A stretch of DNA of 64,000 nucleotides from Sulfurimonas sp. (GTDB lineage Bacteria; Campylobacterota; Campylobacteria; Campylobacterales; Sulfurimonadaceae), in NCBI RefSeq assembly GCF_019429335.1, contig NZ_JAHYJB010000006.1, positions 34,798-98,797 on the forward strand, written 5' to 3'. Below, piece after piece: positions 1-7,891 of the stretch. Position 1 is the stretch's first letter. Each line of letters opens with the position of its first letter. The position numbers were made by a program, and so were the translations under genes. The notes beneath the pieces are model-generated. The model was given only the letters and a program-made list of their open reading frames with translations, was not told where the DNA came from and did not search any database.

Positions 1-326
1 ACACGACCAAGAAGTGCGTCACCAACTGGAACACGAAGTAGACGACCTAATCTTTTTACAGACTTGCCCTCTTTTAACATGGCTCCTGCTCCAAGAATAA
101 CAACGCCTACCGTGCTCTCCTCAAGGTTCATAACCAGACCTCTCGTTCCCTCTTCGAACTCTACCATCTCACCAGCCATAACATTGCTAAGTCCATAAAC
201 TCTCGCAACACCGTCAGCATATGAAACAATTTTACCTGTCTCATTGATATCAACACTTAGTTCAAAGTTATCGATACGCTCTTTAATTATTGAGCTGATT
301 TCATCAGCTTGAATTTTTGCTACCAC
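1..326 (-). CDS. atpA: ATP synthase F1 alpha subunit, N-terminal part (runs off the window)
   Basis: Only about the first 108 codons are present; the rest lies beyond base 1. The translation begins [10 protein letters not shown] and contains the alpha-subunit beta-barrel region with the motif [18 protein letters not shown], followed by [11 protein letters not shown]. The start is GTG at 326 because AGGAGA lies about seven bases upstream and no ATG is in frame. It follows atpH by 21 bases and is the fourth gene of a b'-b-delta-alpha stator run. It forms the catalytic F1 head with beta. Identification is firm; the P-loop is outside the window. Confidence 0.95.
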   Translation of the reverse strand, partial: MVAKIQADEISSIIKERIDNFELSVDINETGKIVSYADGVARVYGLSNVMAGEMVEFEEGTRGLVMNLEESTVGVVILGAGAMLKEGKSVKRLGRLLRVPVGDALLGR

Positions 327-347
327 TACACATCTCCTCTCATGAAG

Positions 348-881
348 TTAAATTGCTTTTATAATATGTTCTATCATTTGACTGTTGATTCTTGTTTTAG
401 AGAAACTTATCTCTACTCCAAGATCTTCAACATCTACTTTTATACCTTTAAAGTTCTCTTTAACAAACTTTAATGATATTTTAGAATCAAATTTCCTGCC
501 TAATCCGTTACTTAAACCTTCTATAACCTTTGCATCAATATCGCTGTCACTATATACAATTCCATTATAGATCTTATTAGTTTTAGCGATATCTTTTCTC
601 ATTACTTCCGCTATTAGAGGAATAATATTGATACGATTATGTTCAGCAAGTAATTTAATTAAATTTTCAACATCCTTATTGCCGGCAGATTTTACTGCAG
701 CCAGCAAGATATCAGACTTTTGATTTTTACTAACATCTGGATTACTGATAATTCTTTTAAATTTCTCGTTCTCAAACGCCCCAGCTAAAGCAGAAAATAT
801 CAGAAATATATCTTGCATAGACTCTGTAGTAGAACCCTGTTTAATAGCTTTGAGGTATCTCTTTGCAATCAACTCTTCCAT
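348..881 (-). CDS. atpH: ATP synthase delta subunit (OSCP)
   Basis: A 177-residue protein of usual size for F1Fo delta, the peripheral-stalk cap that joins the b/b' dimer to the top of the alpha3-beta3 head. It starts MEELIAKRYLKAI, the typical helical N-terminal domain, and its C-terminal region carries the family pattern of a conserved glycine and beta strand (GIKVDVEDLGVEISFS) before the last helix. Its ATG directly abuts the TAA stop of atpF (TAA-ATG), so translation is probably coupled. The order b'-b-delta-alpha supports the call as much as the sequence does. Confidence 0.93.
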   Translation of the reverse strand: MEELIAKRYLKAIKQGSTTESMQDIFLIFSALAGAFENEKFKRIISNPDVSKNQKSDILLAAVKSAGNKDVENLIKLLAEHNRINIIPLIAEVMRKDIAKTNKIYNGIVYSDSDIDAKVIEGLSNGLGRKFDSKISLKFVKENFKGIKVDVEDLGVEISFSKTRINSQMIEHIIKAI

Positions 882-1391
882 TTATGCCACCTTCTTTAAG
901 ATAACATTAGCCATAGCCTCTTTGTCAAAAGAGTCATCACTTTGACTCAATACTTCAGAGAATATATTTTCAACAACATTACGAACCATTTTTCTCTGTT
1001 CAAAATCCATAAGTACCGCTTGCTGCTTTACTAATATCTCTATATCTGATTCACATTGAGTCATAATAGCGTCATTAATGACCTTATTCTCTTTTTTAGA
1101 ATTAGTTACTAAATCTGTTGCGAACTTCTCAGCCGCAGCAACCTTAGCAAGTGCTTCTTTTTTTAAAGAGACAGACTCTTTTAGCTTATCTTGCACTTTT
1201 TTCATTTCATCAGCGATTCCATGACTTCTTGACGCAAAGTAGCTCTTTACCGGTTCAGCAACAAGATACCAGATTAGTCCTGCAAACAGTAAAAAATTGA
1301 CTGTTCTTTGGACTATATCCGTCTCTGTATTGCCACTAGATGCCAATGCATATGTTGATATCATTAGCATAAATACTAAAATTCTACTCAC
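882..1391 (-). CDS. atpF: ATP synthase Fo subunit b
   Basis: A 169-residue stator subunit. The N-terminus (residues 1-17) is signal-like, followed by a membrane helix around residues 30-46 (VNFLLFAGLIWYLVAEP) and then a long charged amphipathic helix that would dimerise with b' and bind delta. In Campylobacterota the b subunit often carries such an N-terminal extension. It sits nine bases downstream of atpF' and is joined stop-to-start with atpH. The b' assignment of its upstream neighbour and b assignment here rest on length and the N-terminal extension. Confidence 0.92.
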   Translation of the reverse strand: MSRILVFMLMISTYALASSGNTETDIVQRTVNFLLFAGLIWYLVAEPVKSYFASRSHGIADEMKKVQDKLKESVSLKKEALAKVAAAEKFATDLVTNSKKENKVINDAIMTQCESDIEILVKQQAVLMDFEQRKMVRNVVENIFSEVLSQSDDSFDKEAMANVILKKVA

Positions 1392-1400
1392 ATCACATCC

Positions 1401-1823
1401 TTATATTTGACTAAATTTAGCTTTTACAGCTTCTTTAAACAGCGGCATTTGTGATCTTAAATCACCGCTTAACTGCTCACGAGAACGAGCAAGTAATTGC
1501 TCAAACTCTAAATACTGACTAGCTAATTCAGCACGTTTTGCTTCTAATTTACTCTCTGCTAACTCTCTAGCATCCGTAATAACTTTATCTCTCAGGGCCG
1601 AAGCTTCCAATTTAGCATTTGCAATTATTGACTGCGCTTTTAACTTAAGTTCATTGATTTCCTCATCATTAGAGCCTACTTTTTCTAGGTCTTTTTTGAT
1701 GTCTTCATCTCTTTTACTCATATAAGCGAATAATGGATTGTAAAGCCAACTGTTTAGAACGGCAATAAGAGTAAGAAACACGATTAATGTAGCTACAAGT
1801 AGTATCGGATTTATATCTAACAT
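1401..1823 (-). CDS. atpF': ATP synthase Fo subunit b'
   Basis: A 140-residue protein with one N-terminal membrane helix (residues 4-27, NPILLVATLIVFLTLIAVLN) and a long charged coiled-coil tail containing the b-type pattern of Ala/Lys/Glu heptads (AKLEASALRDKVITDARELAE). It forms the peripheral stalk heterodimer with the next gene product. A textbook ribosome site, AGGAGG, lies four bases before the ATG. It is the first gene of the atp operon here; a TATAAT box lies about 23 bases upstream of the start. Confidence 0.92.
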   Translation of the reverse strand: MLDINPILLVATLIVFLTLIAVLNSWLYNPLFAYMSKRDEDIKKDLEKVGSNDEEINELKLKAQSIIANAKLEASALRDKVITDARELAESKLEAKRAELASQYLEFEQLLARSREQLSGDLRSQMPLFKEAVKAKFSQI

Positions 1824-1845
1824 AGCACCTCCTAAAAGTTGCGTG

Positions 1846-1851
1846 ATTATA
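1846..1851 (-). promoter_or_regulatory. Probable -10 box of the atp operon
   Basis: TATAAT on the minus strand, 23 bases before the atpF' start, in the 126-base AT-rich gap between parB and atpF'. No good -35 hexamer is at the right distance. This is common for housekeeping promoters in Campylobacterota, which rely on the -10 box and T-rich upstream DNA. The rest of the gap shows only A/T tracts. Confidence 0.5.
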
Positions 1852-1949
1852 CTACTTTAAAATTAAAAGAATTGTTAAACTGATAAAAATTTTAAATATT
1901 TTTTATATTTTTTATGAATAATATTCAAACGGAAGAAGCCTATAACGCT

Positions 1950-2792
1950 TTATTTTTGAAGAAGTGTTAAAAAGTAGTTTGTCTGATTTTCATTATCAAA
2001 TTCAATTGTTAAACCTTTATTTGAACTCTTTGTTTTAAATCCAAGTAAAGATAGTTTTTCTTTTATTAGTTTGAAATCAAACGAGATGCTCTCATGTTTG
2101 CTTTGTGATTCAACAGTACTATTTTTTATGCTCTTTATAGTAGCTTCGACTTCTCTTACGCTTAATTTTTGGCCGATAATTGAGTTAACAATAAGCTGTT
2201 GCTGCTTCTCATCAAGCCCTACTAAAACTTTTGCATGTCCCGTGCTGATCTTTTTCTCTATCAATGCTCTTTGTGTTTTTTGCGATAGCTGAAGAAGTCT
2301 TATAGTATTTGTAATATGAGTTCTGCTTTTATGGATTCTAGTTGAGAGCTCATCCTGAGTAATACTGTGAAGCTTGATAAGTTCACCGTAAGCATGCGCA
2401 AGCTCAATTGAGTTAAGTTCGTCTCTTTGAATATTTTCAATCAGCGCGAACTGTCTCATCTTCTGCTCGTCGCTATTTAAGACGATTGCACGGATTGTTT
2501 TTAGCTTTGCCAGTTTTGAGGCGCGAAGTCTTCTCTCTCCTGCAATTAAAATATACCCGTCAACATCTTCAGTCACAATAATGGGCTGAATAAGACCATC
2601 ATTTTTAATTGATTCGCCTAGTTCGTAAAGAGAACTCTCTTCAAAATGTTTTCTTGGCTGAAAAGGATTCGGTCTTATATCTTTTAATGCAATCTCTATA
2701 ATTGAATCTTTTTGAGAAACTTCATTGTCGTAAGCCTCTTCAATCTCGCCTAAAAGTGCGCCTAATCCTCTGCCTAACTTCTGTGACTTCAT
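1950..2792 (-). CDS. parB: Chromosome-partitioning protein ParB
   Basis: A 280-residue ParB/Spo0J family protein. It binds parS, hydrolyses CTP as a sliding clamp, and works with ParA in origin segregation. Visible elements: N-terminal ParA-interacting KLGRGLGALLGE motif, the ParB/Srx core with GERRLRASKLA (CTP-binding box), NIQRDELNSIELAHAYGEL, and the helix-turn-helix around RIHKSRTHITNTIRLLQL. The C-terminal dimerisation region follows. Its start overlaps the parA stop by four bases (ATGA). No clear parS site was seen in the window. Confidence 0.95.
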   Translation of the reverse strand: MKSQKLGRGLGALLGEIEEAYDNEVSQKDSIIEIALKDIRPNPFQPRKHFEESSLYELGESIKNDGLIQPIIVTEDVDGYILIAGERRLRASKLAKLKTIRAIVLNSDEQKMRQFALIENIQRDELNSIELAHAYGELIKLHSITQDELSTRIHKSRTHITNTIRLLQLSQKTQRALIEKKISTGHAKVLVGLDEKQQQLIVNSIIGQKLSVREVEATIKSIKNSTVESQSKHESISFDFKLIKEKLSLLGFKTKSSNKGLTIEFDNENQTNYFLTLLQK

Positions 2793-3574
2793 GCTTGCAT
2801 AATCGCTTGTGCTAAATTTTGATACGCTATTGAACCTATTGATTTTACATCATATAATATCGCAGGCTTACCAAATGAAGGAGACTCGGCAAGCTTTACA
2901 TTTCTAGGAACAACAATAATCTCGCCCTCCATATCTTTAAAAAGTTTGCTGCTGAAATGTTGTTTCAAATCTGCAAAAACTTGCTTAGATAGGTTGTTTT
3001 GAGCGCTAAACATTGTAGGTAAAAACCCTTTTATTATCAATTTCTGATTGATTGATTTTCTAACAAGCTTAACAGTATTTAAAAGCTGTGCAAGACCCTC
3101 AAGCGCAAAAAATTCGCACTGGATTGGAATAATTACCGAGTTAGAAGCCGAGAGCGCGTTTATCGTCATTGGCCCAAGTGCCGGAGGAGAGTCGATAATG
3201 ATATAGTCATAATCTTTTAAAACATTAGCAATTGCTTTTTTCAAAACAAGCTCGCGCCCCTTTGAATTCTCAGCATCGTAATACTCTTTTTCTATACCTA
3301 CAAGCCCGATGTTTGACGGTGCAAGATGAAGAGTAGGCAGTTCTGATTTTAAAATAATGTCTTTTAATTTTTTGGTTCCAATTAAAACATGATAGATATT
3401 AAACTCATAATCATTTCTATGAAAGCCGAGCGACGTAGTGGCATTTGCCTGTGGGTCTGAGTCTATAAGAAGCACTTTTTTTTCTGCAACTGCAAGTGAA
3501 GCAGCTAGGTTTACGGCAGTAGTTGTTTTACCGACCCCACCCTTTTGATTTGCAATTACAATAACTTCGCTCAT
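2789..3574 (-). CDS. parA: Chromosome-partitioning ATPase ParA (Soj)
   Basis: A 261-residue deviant Walker ATPase. It shows the ParA/MinD Walker A motif KGGVGKTTT at residues 10-18, the DSDPQANAT switch region, the Walker B region IIIDSPPALGPMT, and the C-terminal PRNVKLAESPSFGKP motif typical of Soj. It has no N-terminal DNA-binding extension, so it is the short chromosomal type. It overlaps birA upstream and parB downstream by four bases each, so birA-parA-parB are translationally coupled. Confidence 0.96.
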   Translation of the reverse strand: MSEVIVIANQKGGVGKTTTAVNLAASLAVAEKKVLLIDSDPQANATTSLGFHRNDYEFNIYHVLIGTKKLKDIILKSELPTLHLAPSNIGLVGIEKEYYDAENSKGRELVLKKAIANVLKDYDYIIIDSPPALGPMTINALSASNSVIIPIQCEFFALEGLAQLLNTVKLVRKSINQKLIIKGFLPTMFSAQNNLSKQVFADLKQHFSSKLFKDMEGEIIVVPRNVKLAESPSFGKPAILYDVKSIGSIAYQNLAQAIMQA

Positions 3575-4206
3575 CTCAGACTATATATCCTCTCGCCGTT
3601 TATTACAATAGAGCCGTCACTATGAAGTGAAGCGTCCCCTAAAGAAATTATTAAATTTTTATTGTGTGTATAAAAGTTTTGATTCTTGTAAAATTCTATC
3701 TTATATTTACTAAAAACTTGCTTCCATAAATTCATTTTCTTTATATTATTAAAATATCTCTCTGTCAACTCGTCTCTGTCTACGACGACATCAAGCTTGC
3801 CAAAACCGGGAGGCGCCTCTGCTATATTTAATCCGACTCCGCATACAAGGCTATCTTTGACCAAGTTGGTAATCATGCCGCCTATTTTCTTATCGCCTAT
3901 GTAAAAATCATTCGGCCACTTTAGCCAGAGTACAGAACCAAATTCGCAGAGCATCTCTTTTAAAATATAAGAAAAATATATAGAGGCTGATTCAAGTTTA
4001 AGGTCTTTTGGAAGTTCATTTAAAGGAATTGCAAAAGATAAAAAAAGATTTCCCCTTACTCCGCTCCATAATTTTCCTCTGCTTCCAACACCATCCGTTT
4101 GAAAATCTGCAACAACGGCACATGGCAGAGATACCTTCTCCTCCCGTATCAGCTCTTTTAGATATTTTTGAGTAGAGTCAACGCTATCAAGATAGATAAT
4201 CTGCAT
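3571..4206 (-). CDS. birA: Biotin--protein ligase (BirA catalytic domain only)
   Basis: A 211-residue biotin protein ligase that attaches biotin to the carboxyl-carrier protein of acetyl-CoA or pyruvate carboxylase. Motifs: DSVDSTQKYLKEL near the start, GVGSRGKLWSG at the biotinyl-AMP loop (a variant of the usual GRGRRGR), and KWPNDFYIGDKKIGG for biotin binding. There is no N-terminal helix-turn-helix, so it cannot act as the biotin-operon repressor that E. coli BirA is. It overlaps the end of fmt by 20 bases and the start of parA by four. Confidence 0.9.
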   Translation of the reverse strand: MQIIYLDSVDSTQKYLKELIREEKVSLPCAVVADFQTDGVGSRGKLWSGVRGNLFLSFAIPLNELPKDLKLESASIYFSYILKEMLCEFGSVLWLKWPNDFYIGDKKIGGMITNLVKDSLVCGVGLNIAEAPPGFGKLDVVVDRDELTERYFNNIKKMNLWKQVFSKYKIEFYKNQNFYTHNKNLIISLGDASLHSDGSIVINGERIYSLR

Positions 4207-5095
4207 TGGCTAATCTTTTTCCGTTTATATAAGATAGAACATCCATCTCGTTTTTTGATTCAGGCTGAACTCTGTAAACTTTTATGCTTCCTTTGTTGCA
4301 TCCCACTACAATAAAATCTTTTTCTACATGTAGAATTTTTCCGCCATCGTTTTGGCTCTCATTTTCCAGCAGTTCTATCTTTTTTAGCTTCAGTCCTGAA
4401 CTTAGATAAATTCCAGGCCAAGGTGTAAATGCACGGTATTTATTAAAGAGACTCTGCGCATCTTCAAATACAACTTCGCCATCTTGTTTGGTTATCTTTG
4501 TGCAGTGCGAAGATGCAGAGTCATCCTGCTTGATGGGAGTATATGTGTTGAAATTCTCAAGCACATCTATAGTCAGTTCGCACGCCGCTTCAGTCAGCCT
4601 CTCAAAGAGAGATTCAGCCATCTCGCTAGCATCCACATCAATCTCTTTGATTTTTATAATATCTCCGGTGTCAAGTCCCTCATCCATAAGCATAGCAGTT
4701 ACGCCTGTTTTAGTGTCTCCGCTTAAGAGAGTCTGCTGAATCGGGCTAGCCCCTCTGTAGTGTGGCAATATTGAAGCGTGAAGATTTATACATGGAGCGT
4801 GGTTTAATATCTCTTTTGGCAATATCTGACCATACGCTGCTACAACGATATAGTCGTACTCGATTTTTTTAAGCTCTGTAACAACGTCCGCTTCTCTAAG
4901 TCTGCTTGGCTGATAAATGGCAATGTTATTTTTAAGCGCGATTGTTTTTACGATTGGAGGAGTCAAAACTTTTTTTCGCCCTACAGGCTTGTCTGGCTGC
5001 GTATAAACCGCTGCAACTTCAATATTTTTTTTATTAATAATTTTTTCTAAAATGTGTCCTGCATAATCAGGCGTTCCCATAAAAATAACCTTCAT
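4187..5095 (-). CDS. fmt: Methionyl-tRNA formyltransferase
   Basis: A 302-residue enzyme that formylates initiator Met-tRNA with 10-formyl-THF. The N-terminal formyltransferase domain shows FMGTPDYAGHIL and the catalytic region INLHASILPHYRGASPIQ (Asn, His), then DEGLDTGDII with the catalytic Asp. A C-terminal OB-like domain begins around residue 205 (FTPWPGIYL). Its ATG shares one base with the proB stop (TAATG). It lies in the conserved proB-fmt-birA block. Confidence 0.96.
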   Translation of the reverse strand: MKVIFMGTPDYAGHILEKIINKKNIEVAAVYTQPDKPVGRKKVLTPPIVKTIALKNNIAIYQPSRLREADVVTELKKIEYDYIVVAAYGQILPKEILNHAPCINLHASILPHYRGASPIQQTLLSGDTKTGVTAMLMDEGLDTGDIIKIKEIDVDASEMAESLFERLTEAACELTIDVLENFNTYTPIKQDDSASSHCTKITKQDGEVVFEDAQSLFNKYRAFTPWPGIYLSSGLKLKKIELLENESQNDGGKILHVEKDFIVVGCNKGSIKVYRVQPESKNEMDVLSYINGKRLANADYLS

Positions 5096-5859
5096 TAAGC
5101 ACCTCTTGTAAAAAGAGTTCCGCCGACATGTTTGCCCTCAAGCATTAAACTTTTTATATCGCTTAAATCATATCCGCTTGTCAGCACCATGTCAATTTTG
5201 TGCGACAAAAGATAGCTCGCCGCTTTTAGTTTTGTCAAAATTCCGCCTGTTGCGAAAGCACCGTGAGGAGTCGCCTCTTTCTCAAGCTCATCCGCATCTA
5301 TAGAATTTACAATTTTTAATATTTTTGCATCGCTGAATTTTCTCGGGTCTTTGTCATAGTAAGCATCTATGTCTGATAAGATGATAAGCAAATCTGAGTC
5401 GGTATGTTTTGCGACATAAGCTGAGAGCTGGTCGTTATCTCCAACAACAAGCTCTTTTGTGGTAGTCGCATCATTTTCATTGATAATCGGAACAACTCCG
5501 TTTGAGAGAAGCGTATTGATAGTATCTTTTATCTTTCTACTCTCATCTTCTATCTTGAAATTTGCAGCCGTTACCAATATCTGAGCCGTCAAAATATTGT
5601 ATTCAGCAAATTTTTTTGCATACTTATTCATCAAAATCGGCTGACCTATGGAAGCAAGTGCCTGCTTGTTTTGCAGCACGCATCTATCAAGTTTAAGCTC
5701 AGTATATCCAGCCGCAACTGCGCCAGATGAGACTAAAACAACTTCATTTGTTTTTCTAAGCTCACATAAAAAATCAACTAAATTTCTTACTCTTTGAAGT
5801 GCTATTGCGTCGTTTTGTGTAAGTACTGCACTTCCAACTTTTACAACTACTCTTCTCAT
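5095..5859 (-). CDS. proB: Glutamate 5-kinase, short form
   Basis: A 254-residue amino-acid kinase catalysing the first step of proline synthesis (glutamate to glutamyl-5-phosphate). Visible motifs: VVKVGSAVLT at the start, VLVSSGAVAAG, NENDATTTKELVVGDNDQLSA, and GTGGILTKLKAA-like TGGILTKLKAASY. It lacks the C-terminal PUA domain of the about 370-residue E. coli enzyme, as is usual in Campylobacterota. It is 10 bases downstream of obgE and overlaps fmt by one base. Confidence 0.95.
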   Translation of the reverse strand: MRRVVVKVGSAVLTQNDAIALQRVRNLVDFLCELRKTNEVVLVSSGAVAAGYTELKLDRCVLQNKQALASIGQPILMNKYAKKFAEYNILTAQILVTAANFKIEDESRKIKDTINTLLSNGVVPIINENDATTTKELVVGDNDQLSAYVAKHTDSDLLIILSDIDAYYDKDPRKFSDAKILKIVNSIDADELEKEATPHGAFATGGILTKLKAASYLLSHKIDMVLTSGYDLSDIKSLMLEGKHVGGTLFTRGA

Positions 5860-5869
5860 TTTTATTTCT

Positions 5870-6976
5870 CTATTTGCTATATCTATTTACTTGCACAAGA
5901 TTAAAGAGCGCATATTTGAGCGGCTCTATGTTTTTGTTTATCGCTGATGATATGGGTGCGACAAAATATGGAAGAGTTTTGTCATATCCGAGCGTCTCAT
6001 CTGGGCTTTTTTGAATATAGTACGGCATTGAATCATCAAAACCTGCTTCATCGTTTTTAGTCGCTTTTACTCCGATAGTCTCCAAAAAGCCATTTACAAG
6101 CTTATTAACCTGCTCTGGAGGAACTATGTCTGCTCTCGTCAGAGCAATAGCATAACCACTCTGAGCCAACGTATCTGAGAATGCAGCAACTTCTGCTTTA
6201 AGAGTCTCTATCTGCTCTTTTAAATCTCTGTACGATGCCAAGTCAACCATAAACAGAAGAATTTTTGTTCTCTCGATATGTTTTAAAAACTGAATACCAA
6301 GACCTTTTCCTTCATGTGCTCCACCGATAATTCCGGGGATATCAGCCATAATAAACGATTCAAAATCGCCTATATTAACCTGTCCGAGCTTAGGAGTAAG
6401 CGTTGTAAACTCATAGTTTGCAATTTCTGGACGTGCATTTGAAACAGTTGAAATCAGTGTTGATTTTCCTACATTTGGAAACCCAACCAAACCAACATCT
6501 GCAATAAGTTTCATCTCAAGCTTGATGACTCTAGTCTCGCCCTTCTCTCCCGGTTGCGCATAAGTAGGTCTCTGTTTTGTAGAAGATTTAAAGTGCGTGT
6601 TGCCAAGTCCGCCTCTTCCTCCTGTTATAAACAGCTCTTCTTGTCCATCTTTTAACATGTCAAAAATAACTTCACCGCTCTCCATGTCGACAATCTGTGT
6701 CCCGGGAGGAACAATAATAACCTTTTTTTCACCTGATTTTCCGGTCATATTCGAGCTTTCGCCCTGTGCACCGTTATCAGCTTTTATGTGCATTTTCTTT
6801 TGAAAGTGTGAGAGCGTGTGCGTGTTATTGTCGCATTTAAACCAGATATCTCCGCCTTTTCCACCGTCACCGCCGTTTGGACCACCGTTAACAACAAATT
6901 TTTCACGACGAAATGAAACACACCCTTGACCGCCTTTTCCTGAAGAAACCGTTAGTTCTACGCTATCTGTAAACAA
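5870..6976 (-). CDS. obgE: Obg/CgtA GTPase
   Basis: A 368-residue ribosome-associated GTPase of 50S assembly and stress response. The glycine-rich Obg fold fills residues 1-158 ([30 protein letters not shown]). The G domain follows, with G1 GFPNVGKST, switch/G3 [16 protein letters not shown] and a TRAD-type G4. Length and domain order match Obg. A gap of 181 bases separates it from rpmA and contains a hairpin terminator. Confidence 0.96.
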   Translation of the reverse strand: MFTDSVELTVSSGKGGQGCVSFRREKFVVNGGPNGGDGGKGGDIWFKCDNNTHTLSHFQKKMHIKADNGAQGESSNMTGKSGEKKVIIVPPGTQIVDMESGEVIFDMLKDGQEELFITGGRGGLGNTHFKSSTKQRPTYAQPGEKGETRVIKLEMKLIADVGLVGFPNVGKSTLISTVSNARPEIANYEFTTLTPKLGQVNIGDFESFIMADIPGIIGGAHEGKGLGIQFLKHIERTKILLFMVDLASYRDLKEQIETLKAEVAAFSDTLAQSGYAIALTRADIVPPEQVNKLVNGFLETIGVKATKNDEAGFDDSMPYYIQKSPDETLGYDKTLPYFVAPISSAINKNIEPLKYALFNLVQVNRYSK

Positions 6977-7127
6977 GTGCTTTCCTTTTAATTACTCTTT
7001 AGCTAAAATTTAGCTATTATCGACAGTAAATTCGACATTTAAATACTCAAAAATCAACTATAATAAAAAAGTAAACTGTTGAATATTTTAACTGTTGTAG
7101 ATACAAAACCCAACGGTTGAAGTAGAA

Positions 7128-7150
7128 ATATTTGGGCAGTGCCCAAATAT
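7128..7150 (-). terminator. Hairpin after rpmA
   Basis: A perfect 10-bp stem (ATATTTGGGC / GCCCAAATAT) around a three-base loop, seven bases downstream of the rpmA stop. On the minus strand it is followed by TTCTACTT, a weak T-rich tail, so it could be a partial terminator that lowers obgE expression relative to the ribosomal protein genes. Confidence 0.55.
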
Positions 7151-7157
7151 AGTAGAA

Positions 7158-7415
7158 TTACGCAGCAGGAATGATTGAAACTTGTTGACGTTTTTTATCT
7201 TTTCTATGAAATAAAACAGTACCTTCAACAAGAGCAAAAATTGTATGGTCTTTTCCCATACCAACATTTTTACCAGGGTGAACTTTTGTTCCACGTTGAC
7301 GAACAATGATGTTGCCAGCTATTACTGCCTCTCCGCCATATTTCTTCACACCAAGTCTTCTACCAGCCGAGTCACGATTATTCTGTGTACTACCTTGACC
7401 TTTCTTATGTGCCAT
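7158..7415 (-). CDS. rpmA: 50S ribosomal protein L27
   Basis: An 85-residue L27. It begins [24 protein letters not shown], the standard bacterial L27 N-terminus that reaches toward the peptidyl-transferase centre. There is no N-terminal cleavage extension of the Firmicutes type. The usual [15 protein letters not shown] and GKDHTIFA motifs follow. It lies 34 bases downstream of rplU, as in nearly all bacteria. Confidence 0.98.
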   Translation of the reverse strand: MAHKKGQGSTQNNRDSAGRRLGVKKYGGEAVIAGNIIVRQRGTKVHPGKNVGMGKDHTIFALVEGTVLFHRKDKKRQQVSIIPAA

Positions 7416-7449
7416 CTTAAATCTCCTTTGTTAATTTTACAGCTTGATA

Positions 7450-7758
7450 TTATGCTGCGATTTTTATAATACGAACGCGTGTATAATCTCTTCTAAAGCC
7501 TCTTTTAACTTTAGAGTCTTTACGACGACGCTTTTTAAAAGTCACAACTTTTTTATCACGACCTTCATTAATAACTTCAGCAGTTACAACAGCACCCTCA
7601 ACAAAAGGCGCTCCCATTTTAAGTTCCCCTGCGTTAACAGCTAAAACTTCTTTAATCTCGATTGAAGCTTTAGGCTCTAGAGACATTTTATCCAATAATA
7701 GGATATCGCCCTCTTGAACTTTATACTGCTTGCCACCGTTTTTGATAATTGCGTACAT
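7450..7758 (-). CDS. rplU: 50S ribosomal protein L21
   Basis: A 102-residue L21, full length. It begins [18 protein letters not shown] and ends with the RNA-binding basic stretch [27 protein letters not shown] region characteristic of the family. It is first in the rplU-rpmA-obgE transcription unit; a TATAAT box lies about 93 bases upstream on the same strand. Confidence 0.98.
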   Translation of the reverse strand: MYAIIKNGGKQYKVQEGDILLLDKMSLEPKASIEIKEVLAVNAGELKMGAPFVEGAVVTAEVINEGRDKKVVTFKKRRRKDSKVKRGFRRDYTRVRIIKIAA

Positions 7759-7850
7759 AATACAATTCCTTAAATCTTTAAATACTTACTAGCCTTTGGA
7801 ACATATATTTTATGTCTCCAGAAGTCTTTCATTTCTACAAAAAGTTCGGA

Positions 7851-7856
7851 ATTATA
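7851..7856 (-). promoter_or_regulatory. Probable -10 box for rplU-rpmA
   Basis: TATAAT on the minus strand, preceded by GTGAGAG and sitting in the 133-base gap between the end of the RND gene and rplU. It leaves a leader of about 85 bases. No convincing -35 box is visible. Confidence 0.45.
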
Positions 7857-7891
7857 CTCTCACAAGCTTTAAGTATTGTTTAATCATATGA

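Noticed and set aside
1950..4206. parS site near parAB
   Set aside because: No GTTTCACGTGAAAC-type palindrome was seen here or elsewhere in the window.
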